This document shows positions 1 through 10,871 of a DNA stretch of 64,000 nt, one piece after another. Position 1 is the first letter of the stretch. Each line of letters starts with the position of its first letter. Source of the DNA: Ephemerocybe angulata (taxonomy: Eukaryota; Basidiomycota; Agaricomycetes; Agaricales; Psathyrellaceae); assembly GCA_013368325.1 (NCBI GenBank), contig JAACJK010000225.1:434001-498000 (forward strand), given 5' to 3'. A model generated the notes under the pieces. That model ran no database searches. It was not told the origin of the DNA and saw nothing but the letters and a program-made list of their open reading frames with translations. Made by a program: the position numbers and the translations under genes.

Positions 1-1328
1 AGCCCTTCTGCTATAGCAAGGCTCTTGCGTGGATTAAACGATCCGGGGGTCGTCCTAAGAGCCTTGCTATCGTCACGGCTTGCAGGAACCACACCATCAA
101 CAACTGTGCCAGCTCGACGTGTTCAGCAAGCAACCGAGCATTGGCGCAATTCCTCATCCATGTTCCGGCTTTAGAGCACCTGTCGCTCGAAGTTAAAGCT
201 GCTCAGTGCTTCAGGAACCTATGCGCCTCGATGAAACGTTATGCCGAAGAAGTCGATCCGTCACCGCGTTCGCTGGACTCATCCGAATTCCCCGTCAAGT
301 CGCTCTCCCTCCACGTCGGCCTGTTTACTCCCCAGGACCCCGGCCATCCCACCTACATGTTCGAATCCCTTCCTGGAATATCCAACCTTCAGATTAAATT
401 TCCAACCATTCACTCAGAGAACGATTTTCTGCATGTGTTCGATCCTTCCCCAGCAGTGCCAGGCCGTCGATTGCTCTCTCCAAATATCCTTGAGCCTATC
501 ACCCGCTTGTCTATGGGATGCAATTGGCCGTTGCAAGACGTCGCTGCCGTCCTGGAATCTTGTATGAACATCAAGGAGTTAATTCTCGACCTCGACAACC
601 TCGAATGTGATGATCCCGGAGGCCTTTTACACGAAAGAGGGATTTCGCTTCCCAAGGTCCGCGTCCTACGACTGCGAAACATCGCCCCTTTTTCGCTTCA
701 AATTCTCAACTTCCTCCGATTGCAATCCATCTCTGAACTCGATGTCAAGTTTGGGTCCCCCGGCATGGTGTACCGCCAAATTTTGGACACACAGTATCAC
801 ACCGAGCCTTGGGAAATGTTTATGCGGGAACATGCGGGGACCCTGCGTATTCTCCGAATGGAGGACGTCAGCGTACCCGAGGCACAACGTCTATCGATGA
901 TACCAGCCAACTTACCACTCCTGGAGCACCTCGTTCTCGACCGCGTTTACTTCAACGCCGACATATTCCACTATTGGTCCAGCACACCCCCGACAGAAGA
1001 GGAGGGCGGCATGTGGTTTCCACGTCTCAAAAGCCTGGAGCTCTTGCGCCTCGGCACAGGCTTCGACCCAGATGAAGTCCTTGCCTACCTGAGGACACGA
1101 AGGCCGTTTCACGAGGAGATCACTGGCATAGGGGAGGAGCGAGCTGTACGCCCAGTGTTCCACGGTCCACCGGATAGTATCCAACATCTGGTGATGACTT
1201 ATGACCGCGCGGAATCTCGAGGGATGGGGAGGAGCTGGGAATATTCTGAGAAGGTCCTGGGAATAGCCCGCGCTCTACGTAGGGCTGGTATCCTTGTCAG
1301 CCTGGGTCCGAAGTTCACACGTCGCTGA
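1..1328 (+). CDS. F-box/LRR-like protein, 5'-truncated by window edge
   Basis: The frame is open from base 3 to a TGA at 1326-1328, so the gene starts before the window. There is no ATG near 141, only an in-frame TTG, so that is not a start. The first residues (KALAWIKRSGGRPKSLAI) match the segment after the F-box in the gene at 3733, and later blocks match too (EHLSLE..QCF.NLCASM; PLLEHLVLDRVYFNADIF; GGMWFPRLKSLELL). It is therefore a tandem paralogue lacking its F-box in this window. The body has leucine-rich strands typical of agaric F-box proteins, which recruit substrates to SCF ubiquitin ligases. The family call comes from the paralogue; the substrate is unknown. Confidence 0.75.
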   Translation, partial: PFCYSKALAWIKRSGGRPKSLAIVTACRNHTINNCASSTCSASNRALAQFLIHVPALEHLSLEVKAAQCFRNLCASMKRYAEEVDPSPRSLDSSEFPVKSLSLHVGLFTPQDPGHPTYMFESLPGISNLQIKFPTIHSENDFLHVFDPSPAVPGRRLLSPNILEPITRLSMGCNWPLQDVAAVLESCMNIKELILDLDNLECDDPGGLLHERGISLPKVRVLRLRNIAPFSLQILNFLRLQSISELDVKFGSPGMVYRQILDTQYHTEPWEMFMREHAGTLRILRMEDVSVPEAQRLSMIPANLPLLEHLVLDRVYFNADIFHYWSSTPPTEEEGGMWFPRLKSLELLRLGTGFDPDEVLAYLRTRRPFHEEITGIGEERAVRPVFHGPPDSIQHLVMTYDRAESRGMGRSWEYSEKVLGIARALRRAGILVSLGPKFTRR

Positions 1329-1610
1329 AATCGTGCCTTTGCGGCCTGTCCATCCCGATCTGAGCTCTTACCCTCGCTTTCGAAGTGTCAATTCTCGTAT
1401 AGCAAATTCCATACTTATATACACACCCCTTGTAAAGCTGCATACTACCTATGTATGTATCTGAATGTTCAACGCTCAGCTTTCAACAACATGTGCCCTT
1501 AGGTCCCTTACATCATCAGTTATAATGGGGAAGTCGGCGGGCGTTCCCAAATTTGACCTTGTTCTCAACCACCATCTCGCTCATAACGAACCTCCACAAC
1601 TCAGTACACC

Positions 1611-3441
1611 ATGCCAGCACGTAAGACTGGGCGACCCATTTCTCAACTCCTCTCCAGCAACATCCTACCCCAGCCTCAACAAGCCGCCTACATCCAAGCC
1701 GAAATAACCAAGATGAAGACCCAGATTTCCAAATTGCGGACGCAGCTTGGATCGCTCGAGGAACGCCTTTTCGAACACGAGAGGCTGCTTTCATCTTCCC
1801 GCAAAGTGCCCTTGGAGGTCCTTGGCGAGATATTCGCCAACGCGGTTCCGAGCGTGCTCGACGAAGGCGCTCGGAACACGCTCCTCGACCTCTGCCTCGT
1901 ATGCAAAAACTGGCGCGAGGCCGCGCTTCACTACCCCCGCCTTTGGAGCGGTGTGGCCCTCAAATCAAAGCAACTCAACATCGCTACTTTCGACGGCGAC
2001 GCCGTAATGCTCTGGCTCAATCGCGCTGGAGGTGTGCCGAAAACGCTTACAATCCAGGCGAGCTGCGTAGATGGCGACTGCCACAAGGGGCGCGACTCCA
2101 AAGATTGTCAGCTGGCCAACCCTGCCCTGGTCTCTATGCTGGCGGCGATACCAAACCTGGACACACTCTCTCTGGAATGTTTTTTCGTGGACTGCCTGGA
2201 GCATCTCATACGTTCTATGGCACGGTTGAAGCTAGGGTATACTTGGATGACCCTCCCTGTCAGATCGCTTTCGCTCAAGTTTACGGAACAATGGGTTGTC
2301 TCTCGCGAATACTGCGGGGCGGCATATACCCTCAAGGTCCCTCCAGTGGCATCCCTGTCGGTTTCGCTCCCAAGACACTTTCAATCTATTCAGCGTAGGT
2401 CCAAAGAACAGCCCATCCAAATAATATCTCCCGGCACCTTCAAGCATATCAGGACGTTCTTTATTTCTACGGACTGGTCTCTGGAGTGCCTTCTCGAGAC
2501 TCTGAAGCAATGCGTTAACGTCGAAACCCTTACTCTTGATCTGCACAATCATGCTGGCTTCACCTTCGATGGTCCTATCCGAGATAGTCATCGCCGCTCT
2601 GGTATCCACCTCCCCAAACTGCGCACTTTGCATCTGGTGAACCACGCGACAAGCAAATCGTGGATTCTCGAAATCTTGCGCACTCCGGTCCTTGCCAATC
2701 TGGATATCAGCTTCACCACCAACTATCGTCGGCCCGCGAAAGTGCGCCAAGACCAACTGTCTGCGGCGGAAATCAAGGCCTGGGGCGCTTGTCTGAAGCA
2801 ATACTCGAAGACTTTACGCACCCTTCGCATCCATGACATAGAGGTGGGACGCAGCTGCTCACTGTCGAACCTTTTCACTGCTCCGTTCCCTTCCCTCATT
2901 CGGCTCACCATCGACCGCGTTGAAAAGGACTCCCTCTTCTTCTACAACCTGCGAACTCCGCCGAAGAAGAATGGACGATGGTTCCCTCGTCTCGAAACGC
3001 TCGAGGTTCTCGAGGCCCCCGCCAGCTTCGACGCAGAGGAGCCGATATCCTTCGTAGCTGGGAAGACAACCAAAAGGGTTCTCAAGAACGGGTGGTATGT
3101 CGACAAATGCAATCCTCCCCGGGTAAGGACCGTCAAGAGCGTACTTGTGACCTACCACCGAGACCCCGCGCTCAAGGAAGTGGTGTGCGAGGAGCAGCCG
3201 AAGCAAACGGAGGGCGCAGCTGCGGAGTTCAGGAAGGGCGGGACCGTTGTCACTATTGGGCGGCGGCCGAGGTTTGTAGCCCCAGAGATCAAGGTCAAGA
3301 AGAAGTCGCGAGGTTGTTGTTCCGATTGCTCCGATTCCGACTGTAGCAATATTCCTAGTGGTGAGTTCTTATCTACGTTCAAATGCTCAAACGCTCAGCC
3401 CTCAATTCTTCGGAATAAACCTTCACATTCTGGTAGATTAG
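1611..3441 (+). CDS. F-box protein with N-terminal coiled coil
   Basis: The ATG at 1611 opens a long frame. Residues about 25-60 are a heptad-like helix (EITKMKTQISKLRTQLGSLE). An F-box follows (VPLEVLGEIFANAVPS ... LCLVCKNWREAALHYPRLW), then a leucine-rich body: the usual layout of agaric F-box proteins. The tail is Cys/Ser/Asp-rich (CCSDCSDSDCSN). A clean GTGAGT at 3361 and TAG at 3434-3436 suggest a 76-nt intron, giving 584 residues and a TAG stop at 3439-3441; without splicing the frame runs to 3446 (611 aa). It lies between two F-box paralogues on the same strand. It probably acts as an SCF substrate adaptor. Confidence 0.8.
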
Positions 3442-3732
3442 TCTGAAGGTTGAAGAAACACTTCGTTAGTAGGCTGTAGGGTGGGTTCCCAGATGTAACA
3501 CCTGTGTTCATGATATCATTTTCCTTGTCAAACCAGACTCGACAAATATCAAGTTCCAAGTTCGAACGGCCCGCGTGCCTTCAGTTGTCTCAGCCCTGTC
3601 AATGGACCGTGGCTCGGCCATCTCCGGCTAATTGGCATCGATCCCGTGCAGGGGCCGATAGCGCCTTCAAGCATTTAACAGCTTGACCAAAGCTTGACCA
3701 CTTCCACCAAGCTTCCACACCCTCCCCCACCT

Positions 3733-5277
3733 ATGAGGTCTGGATATGACACTCTTCCCCCCGAAATCCTTGGAGAAGTCTTTTGTTTCTCGCTTCTACA
3801 CACCGTCGTGCTCGATGAGCAATCACAACTACACCTGTTGACGATTTGCCTGGTGTGTAAGGCCTGGCGGGACGCTGCCCACCTCAACCACCACCTCTGG
3901 AGGGGAATCGGGCAACTTCGTATTCAAAGTAGAGGCGCTTTGTTCTCTCATCGGAAAGCTATATCCTGGCTTAGTCGCTCTGGCTCGCTCAGCAAGTCTG
4001 TCGAAATAGTACTTTCCTGTCCGCTGCAGGGTTGTGGGGAGGATCAATGCACGGGGAGCAACGTAGGCCTCACCAAATTCCTCCATCGCGTTTCACCGAT
4101 GGAACATTTATCACTCGAGTTTTCGAGTATACAGTGCTATTTTAATCTGTGTGCGTCGATGCAATCAGCGGCCCCGCTGCGCTCCTTGGACACAGGAACC
4201 CTCCCTCTCACTTCGCTCGCTCTCAGCTTTGACAATGAATTTGCATTGTGGTTGAGTGCGAATCAATCTGGGTGCCTATTCAACACACTCCCCCCAATCA
4301 CTTCCCTTAAATTTCGTCTCTCGAGCTTATCCACTGGTGGATGGGATCCGTTCGGCGGAGGGCTACAAGCCAGCAAATTATTCTCCCGCAGCATTCTCCA
4401 AACACTGACCAGCTTCACTATTCATTGTGACTGGCCTTTGGACCAGCTCGCCAGACTACTGGAGCCATGCGCCAATGTCGAAGAGTTGACACTCTTCATT
4501 GGATCCTCCGCCTACTTTGTAGACCCTTTGACAACCGAGTCCGTGCGTCGAATTGGGGTCCAGCTCCCGAAAATGCGCACCTTGCGACTGCGTCACCTCC
4601 TTCCTTCTGCAATGCGGCTCCTCGACATCCTCCCGGTAAACCGCGTCACCCATCTCGACCTCAGCTTCACAGGACCATGGGAGGCCCAACAGAACGTGCG
4701 ATCGTGCCCACCGTTCTGGGAGGCGTTTATTCGCCGAAACGCTGATATCTTGCGCTTCATACATTTGCATGACGTGAAGATATCCTCCGTTATACTCCTA
4801 GAAATGCTGCCTTCCCACCTCATATCCCTCGAAACCCTTATCCTCGATCGCGTCAACTTCAATTCAAATGTCTTTCGTCACTGGACACTGCCTCCAATAG
4901 ACGTAGAAGAGGGCGCGAAATGGTTTCCCAAGCTCAAGACCATCAAGATCCTCCAGGCCTTTCCGACGTTTGACCCAGAGGCCGTTTTCTCCTTCTTAAC
5001 AGCTCGGAGACCGTTTCATGCAGAACCTGAGGAGGGGAATGCAATATCATTTGGAGAGCCGTCGGATGGCATCAAGCAGCTGGTAATCACCTACCAACTT
5101 CCGATTGGGCAGGGGAATTTGGTACTACAGGCGGCTGATGAGGAGGTAGAGAGTATATGTAGCACCCTTCAGAGAGGTGGCATATTGGTTCATGTGGGGC
5201 CCAGGTATTTACGCGAGTTTCGTAGACGTCAGATTCCTCTCGGGCCTCATCTCACCTTCCCCTCGCAAGCAAACTGA
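3733..5277 (+). CDS. F-box/LRR-like protein
   Basis: The first ATG of the frame is at 3733; the frame is open from 3694 but begins there with TTG. The product is 514 aa. The F-box lies at residues about 8-55 (YDTLPPEILGEVFCFSLLH ... LVCKAWRDAAHLNHHLWRG), followed by irregular leucine-rich repeats to the end. It is the closest in-window relative of the truncated gene at 1-1328, sharing KxxxWLxRSG, the EHLSLEF block and WFPKLKTIKIL. There are no introns. It is third in a head-to-tail F-box cluster, so local duplication is the likely origin. The role is inferred from the family: a substrate receptor bound to Skp1. Confidence 0.8.
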   Translation: MRSGYDTLPPEILGEVFCFSLLHTVVLDEQSQLHLLTICLVCKAWRDAAHLNHHLWRGIGQLRIQSRGALFSHRKAISWLSRSGSLSKSVEIVLSCPLQGCGEDQCTGSNVGLTKFLHRVSPMEHLSLEFSSIQCYFNLCASMQSAAPLRSLDTGTLPLTSLALSFDNEFALWLSANQSGCLFNTLPPITSLKFRLSSLSTGGWDPFGGGLQASKLFSRSILQTLTSFTIHCDWPLDQLARLLEPCANVEELTLFIGSSAYFVDPLTTESVRRIGVQLPKMRTLRLRHLLPSAMRLLDILPVNRVTHLDLSFTGPWEAQQNVRSCPPFWEAFIRRNADILRFIHLHDVKISSVILLEMLPSHLISLETLILDRVNFNSNVFRHWTLPPIDVEEGAKWFPKLKTIKILQAFPTFDPEAVFSFLTARRPFHAEPEEGNAISFGEPSDGIKQLVITYQLPIGQGNLVLQAADEEVESICSTLQRGGILVHVGPRYLREFRRRQIPLGPHLTFPSQAN

Positions 5278-6146
5278 GCAATGCCCTTTTCACTTCTGTA
5301 GTCGTTCGCATGAGCTCCGTTGTATCATAGCACTACTCACATACAATAGAATAAGGGGAGTTTGCTTACGTTCGCCTCGCCAGCCAACTTGCATCCGAAG
5401 TGACTCGAGCAAGCCGTTGAGAAGCCAGAGGCCGGAGCTAGTCCTGAGCGAACACCATCTACCTCTCCTCTTGACTCATGACTCTGAGCCATCTCCCCAT
5501 GGGTATCTCAAGTAGTATACTTCCTCCCAACGATGAGCATGGAGAGGATTGGGCACGAATACCCAACACAGTTCACAGCCGATTCCGAGACCTCTTCACC
5601 GTGGGTCCACTCGTGCCCCTCCAGCAAGTTGTTCATGAAATTCGCGAACGCCAAAGCATCCTCTGGCTGGAGCTGACTCCCGACTCGGACACCTCAGTCA
5701 CGATTGGGATTGGATGCACCTACTTCTCGGAAATAACGGAAAAGCGGGCTTTCTTGTGATGAATCATGAGGCGGAGGCGTGTGGTGCTTCACCTCGCTCA
5801 AACCTCGTTGTCCTCGTAATAGATGGGCACTGCTCCTTCTTCGTACACGAATCCAATCGACGGATGAAGCTCTAGAAGCTTTGATGCCACTGCGACTTTT
5901 CCAGCGTCCACCTTAGATGGCATATGGGAATGCGATAGAGCATTTAGCGCCCGTCAGAAGCTTAGCGCCGCATGCGCGAGTACAGGTGGAACATGTGGGG
6001 ACCTACGTGATTTTGACCTTGTACCAGTAATTGCCTCAAATAATATTCCAGCCCATCTGGTATTCTGAGAATGAACTTCTACAGCGTGTTTTCTACTCTA
6101 CATATCGTGAGCAAACCCCAGAAACTCCAGGACGCCGCCTGATTCT
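5278..6146. other. Gap with short coding-like fragments
   Basis: No convincing gene. A 93-codon plus-strand frame (5478-5759, starting ATG at 5478) has no recognisable domain. On the minus strand, near 5800-5920, a short frame reads like a protein tail (VDAGKVAVASKLLELHPSIG, ending YYEDNEV), but no upstream exon joins it. Both may be gene debris. Confidence 0.3.
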
Positions 6147-9100
6147 TCACGAAGCGATTAATCCGCCAGTCTCGAAGAGAAGTTGGATGATGCCTGTATG
6201 GGCTTTGGAAAAAGCCCACATGAGAGCTGTTTGCCCATGGCTGTCTGCCGCATTGAGGTCAATGGTGGGCATTGTGCAGAGGTACTTGACGACCGCTTCG
6301 TGGCCCCGGGAGCATGCTAAAATCAGAGCGGTTTGGCCGATGGCGTTGGCCGAATTGATATCGATTCCGGGCAAGGAAGAGAGGAGCTCGACAATGGACA
6401 GGTAGCCCATCGCAGCCGCCAGGGTTAAGGCAGTTTCCCCAGTGCTATCTGCCATATTGAGGTCGATTCCGGGGATTGCGCAAAGGAGCTTGACGACCGC
6501 ATCATGCCCTTTGGAAGCCGCCCACATCAGGGCGGTCTGCCCACTCTTCGTGCAGAGATTGATCGCAATGCCCTTCACATCGCAGAGCAACTTAACCACC
6601 CTTACATGATTTTCACTACACGCCCTCATCAGTGCGGTGTGGCCGTACTCGGTAGCCAGATTAACATCGACCCCGGGCGTTGCACAGAGCGCATCAACGA
6701 CTGCATAATGGCCTTTATCCGACGCCAATATCAGTGCCGACTCCCCGCTCTTGCTGACTGAATTGATGTTGATTCCTGGCAGCGCGCAGAGCAGCTTGAC
6801 GATCATTTCCCGGTTCCGAACAGCCGCAGTCATTAGGGCGTTTTGCCCATCCTCCATGAGCAAATTGGCATCGATCCCCGACATCGCGCAGAGGGATTGG
6901 ACGACCGAAATATGCCCTCTGGAGCACGCCATTATTAGTGGGGACCTTCCAGCCTTGGTGGTCAAGTTGATGTCGACCCCGGGGGTTGCGCAGAGCAGTT
7001 CGACGATAACTTGATTGCCTTGGTCGGACGCCAAGGTCAGCGCAGTCTGTCCATCAAACTTGGTGGCCAGGTTGACATTGATCCCAGGCGTTGCGCAGAG
7101 CCGTTTGACGATCGCTTCGTGACCTTCGGAAGTCCCCAAAATAAGGGCAGTTTGTCCATTAGCGGTGGCCAAGTTGACGTCAATGTCAGCCAAGGAGCAG
7201 AGCAGCTCGACAGTGGCCAGGTCTCCCTGCTCGGATGCCACAATTAGTGCTGTTTGTTGGTGTACCTCGGTGGCGGAATTGATGCTGATTCCTGGCCTCG
7301 CGCAGAGCCGCTTGACAATGGATCGGTGGCCCAGCTCTACTGCCAATATCAGTGCCGTCTTCCCGTTCTTTGTCGCCAGATTGATGTCTATTCCCGCTTC
7401 GCAGAGTAGCGCGATGATGACTTCATGACCATGCTCAACCGCTGAGATAAGGGCAGTTTTACGATCCAGTGTGGTCGCCGCATTGATATCGATCGTTTGC
7501 GTTGCCCGCAGAAGCACCTTGACGATGTCTCTGTGGCCCTTGGAAGAGGCCAAAATTAGAGCGGTTGTGCCATCTGGGTTGGCGGCCAAATTAAGGTCGA
7601 GCAGACCCGTCTTGCAGAGAATTTCAACGTTGGCTTTGTTGTTGCGGATAATACCGTCTATCAAAGGTGTTCGCCCATTCCTGTCGACCAAGTTGATCAG
7701 ATTCTTGACAATGGCTTCATGCTTGCAATGAATTGCATATGTCAGAGCGGTCTGCCCCTCGTTATTCGGCAGATTGATCTCGATGGTGCGTGCTCCGACG
7801 AGAGTGGTAACAATACTTTCGTGGCCACCTATGCATGCCCACATTAAAGCCGTACGCTCCTCCTCGTCGGCCAGGTTGACGTTGATATTCGGAACAGCGC
7901 AGAGTAGTTTCACTAAAGCCTCATACCCGAATCTGGATGCAAGGATCAGAGCAGTCTGCCCACGTTGATCGGCCGAATTGACGTTGATTCCAGGAGATGC
8001 AAGGAGGAGCTTGACTCCGGCTCCATAACCGTTTGTCGATGCACATCTTATGGCTTCTGCACGATCTAAGCCGATGAAGGTATCAGCCAAGGGCAGTATA
8101 TGCACTAGGGTGGACGACAAACCTAAATCGCCGCTTTCAACTCGACGTAGGAGGCGCAAGCAGTCTCTGTTGTCGATGTTAATGGCTTGGGTGTCCCTCT
8201 CCGAGCCACCTGTTAATCATATGAATAAGTTGAACGCAAGAAAGTACGGCCACAGGTACTTACTTTCAATGTTTGGATCTGCGCCGGAGTGTAGCAAGGA
8301 TTTTATGGCCTCCATATCATCGGATTTATAGGCTATTTGTATCGCGGTTGCTCCTGTTATCTTTGCGTTAGTTTTATGCTTGTGGAATGATTCAACAATT
8401 GAACTCCGGACGAACCGTTGAGCTTTACATTGGGATCTACTCCCCTCTGAATGAGAATGAGAATAGCATCCCAGTCCTTCGATTTCATAGCAGTCTCAAG
8501 GCCCACGTTCAAGTCCCTTTGCCTCTGCTTCGGCCTGCGAGCAAGGATTGTTTCGGCGAGATCGCGGAGGGGCATAAACAAGCAGAGAATTGCAAGGATT
8601 TGACCAAAACCCCACTCGGCTTCTTCTTTGCTCTGATCCAGAAGAGCCGCATTTTGCTGCAAGGTGAGTTCGATGTCGGCAATGAAAACGACATTGACCA
8701 CCAACAAGAAGGTTAGACCAATGAAGGGTGGAAGCATTTCCCAACGCTGCACGACGAAGCGATGTGTCCGCCCTTGAATCCAGACCCTAAGCCTGGCAGA
8801 CGGAGAATCGCTATGTTCCTGTGAACTCGGGAGGAAGCAGTGATACAAGCCAAGAAATAGCGTCATGGGAAGAATGAGATTGATCCCAGGGACGAGAAAT
8901 GCTGCATAGATGACGAAAGAGGATATCCGGAGCGCCTCCGACGCGAAAGGGACGCTTTTGCCGAGGATGGCACCCTGAGCATGGGCGGCTGCGCAGATGT
9001 TAGCACTGTCCCTCGTACGTCCAAATCCCCGAATGTTGCTCCACAGCCACAGTCCCAACCCCGCCATGAGGCTTAGATGTAGTGAGCCTAGCAAGAGGAC

Positions 9101-9772
9101 GAAGCGTTTAGCGATGATCATTGCACCCCTTCGCTCGTCGGCGTTCCCCAGTGGTGTATCTGGTAAACGATGGAGACGAGGTATATGAAGTTCTGAATAT
9201 GATGAGAGAGGCGAGTAAGTACTTACCTTCCACCCCATTGCCTTCGAATCGGCCAAATTCCCGACTTGAGATACCTCGTTTATGTCCAGGTTTGAAGCCT
9301 AATAGGTTGAGTTTAGCTACCCACTCGATCAGCAAAGAAAGGTGCACTCACTAGTGATAACAGAAGTACACAGGTGCCTGATGTAGCGCGCCCATGCATA
9401 CCACTTGGCCTCAACCCGCCTCCGAGTGCTGATTTGGCTTTTGTGTTGGACATAGAGGAGGAAGTAGATGAATGTGTTTGTGTTATTCATCCAGCTCATA
9501 CTGAGGACGATGTTGGCATGGTAGCTTGTCAGCCCTAAGGTCTGCGCCTGAACGATGGAAGAAACGAGAATGGCGAATGCAAGGACCAGGTTCGTCGTTG
9601 TCTGCGTTTCGGCTGCATCCAACTCGTCTCGTGTCACCCTTCCATCCACGAGGGCCCAGAAAGCTGGGATAAAGCAAAGGAGGTTCTGGCTATAGATCGC
9701 GGAGCGAACACCGACTCCAGATATGTCTGGATTCCCCGGGATCCTGCAACCGAGAGTCGACAGAGTCGGCAT
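6147..9772 (-). CDS. Multi-pass membrane protein with long ankyrin-repeat tail
   Basis: Five exons join in phase: 9772-9352, 9298-9227, 9159-8429, 8360-8264, 8209-6147 (1,127 aa). The ATG at 9772 begins a short leader followed by the family motif NPDISGVGVRSAIYSQNLL. About seven hydrophobic segments follow (NLVLAFAILVSSIVQAQ, FVLLLGSLHLSLMAGLGLWL, FIGLTFLLVVNVVFIADI), then roughly twenty ankyrin repeats of about 33 residues with the consensus GQTALILAxxxGHxxxVKLLC. The membrane half resembles a widespread basidiomycete family of unknown function. The combination suggests a membrane-anchored protein-interaction scaffold. Introns are 53, 67, 68 and 54 nt; for intron 2 a nearer in-frame AG would give only 34 nt, so the farther one was chosen. 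Confidence 0.8.
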
Positions 9773-10871
9773 GGCGAGGGGTTGGGGGTGGAGACAGAGG
9801 GATGTCGCTGCAGAAAGGAAAGCATGAGGCAGACTGCCATCCTATCTTCATCAGCAGCGTTCTGACAGAATTTGCACACACACACAAACATACACACCTG
9901 TCACGAAGGATGTTCGGCGCTCTAATTCCACCTCATATAAAGCTCAGGTGGTCCTGAGCTGTTGATCCGAGCGTGCCAATGCCATGCCAATCGATGTCGC
10001 TTCACAAGGGATGTGTGCGCAAAACCGCTTGGGGGACTCCTTCCGGCCCTCACAGCGAGACTTTCCAGCAGGGAGACTTCTATTAACGGCCGATGGCTTG
10101 GTTTTCATTTACCATTTGGGGCCTGCCAATGTTATTCTGTTCGGGTCTTCTTTGTCAATGTGCATTCCGCCGGGGAGATTCATAGAAGCTTTGACGATTC
10201 CAAGCTTTGTGTCGAGCGAATTGAGACCTTGAAACGCCCCCCGCACTCTCCCCCCACCGTGAACAGGTAGTGCCAGGGGTATGTTCGTCGAATACATCTC
10301 GATCTCTTCATCGTCCTAGGACCAAACGTTCGAGCCACCGCTTAGCGGCTCACACTGTTTTGCGCCTGATTTGGTAGATACTAGTTACTGTTGCAGGCAA
10401 TTTCATACCAAGGTCGAGGGAGTCCGGACTCACGATTTATTCATCTTGGGCGTCATGATAGAAAAAACGGTCTTGCGATATGTTCCATTGTAATGTCGAT
10501 GATGGGGCGGGAAAATGGCAAGTATCTTCTCTGGTTTCCCTACTATACGACGAGTGAGTAAACGGTGTCAGTGAATCATCAATTGTCGAAACAGACCTCA
10601 GTTTTTTTATTGCAGGATATCTCGAGCAGGCAGCGTTCTGGCGCATGTAGACGATTCATGATGTTTCTGTAACTGTCTGTAAGCGCCTACCCACACCGGA
10701 TCAGCGTCGGAGCGGAAGCGCCGACGCAGAGGGCCCGGTAACTCAAGAGCCAACCTCCGGCTATTTGAAGCCATCCTGCTTCTCATTCTCAATGATGACT
10801 GCGTTAGGGTAAAGAGAATCAAGGGAATCGAGTTGCGTTCATTATAAATACATACATCAGTCATAATCGCC
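9773..10871. other. Intergenic region
   Basis: It holds the putative promoter of the membrane/ankyrin gene on its left side and the 3' flank of the MAP2K gene on its right. Short frames in 9962-10297 show no domain or splice logic. No gene is supported. Confidence 0.5.

Noticed and set aside
5478..5759. 93-codon plus-strand frame after the F-box cluster
   Set aside because: An open frame only, with no domain, no paralogue in the window and no splice partners; kept only as a note in the gap entry.
6504..7968. Many plus-strand frames opposite the ankyrin repeats
   Set aside because: They are mirror translations of the regular repeats; the minus strand carries the protein signal.
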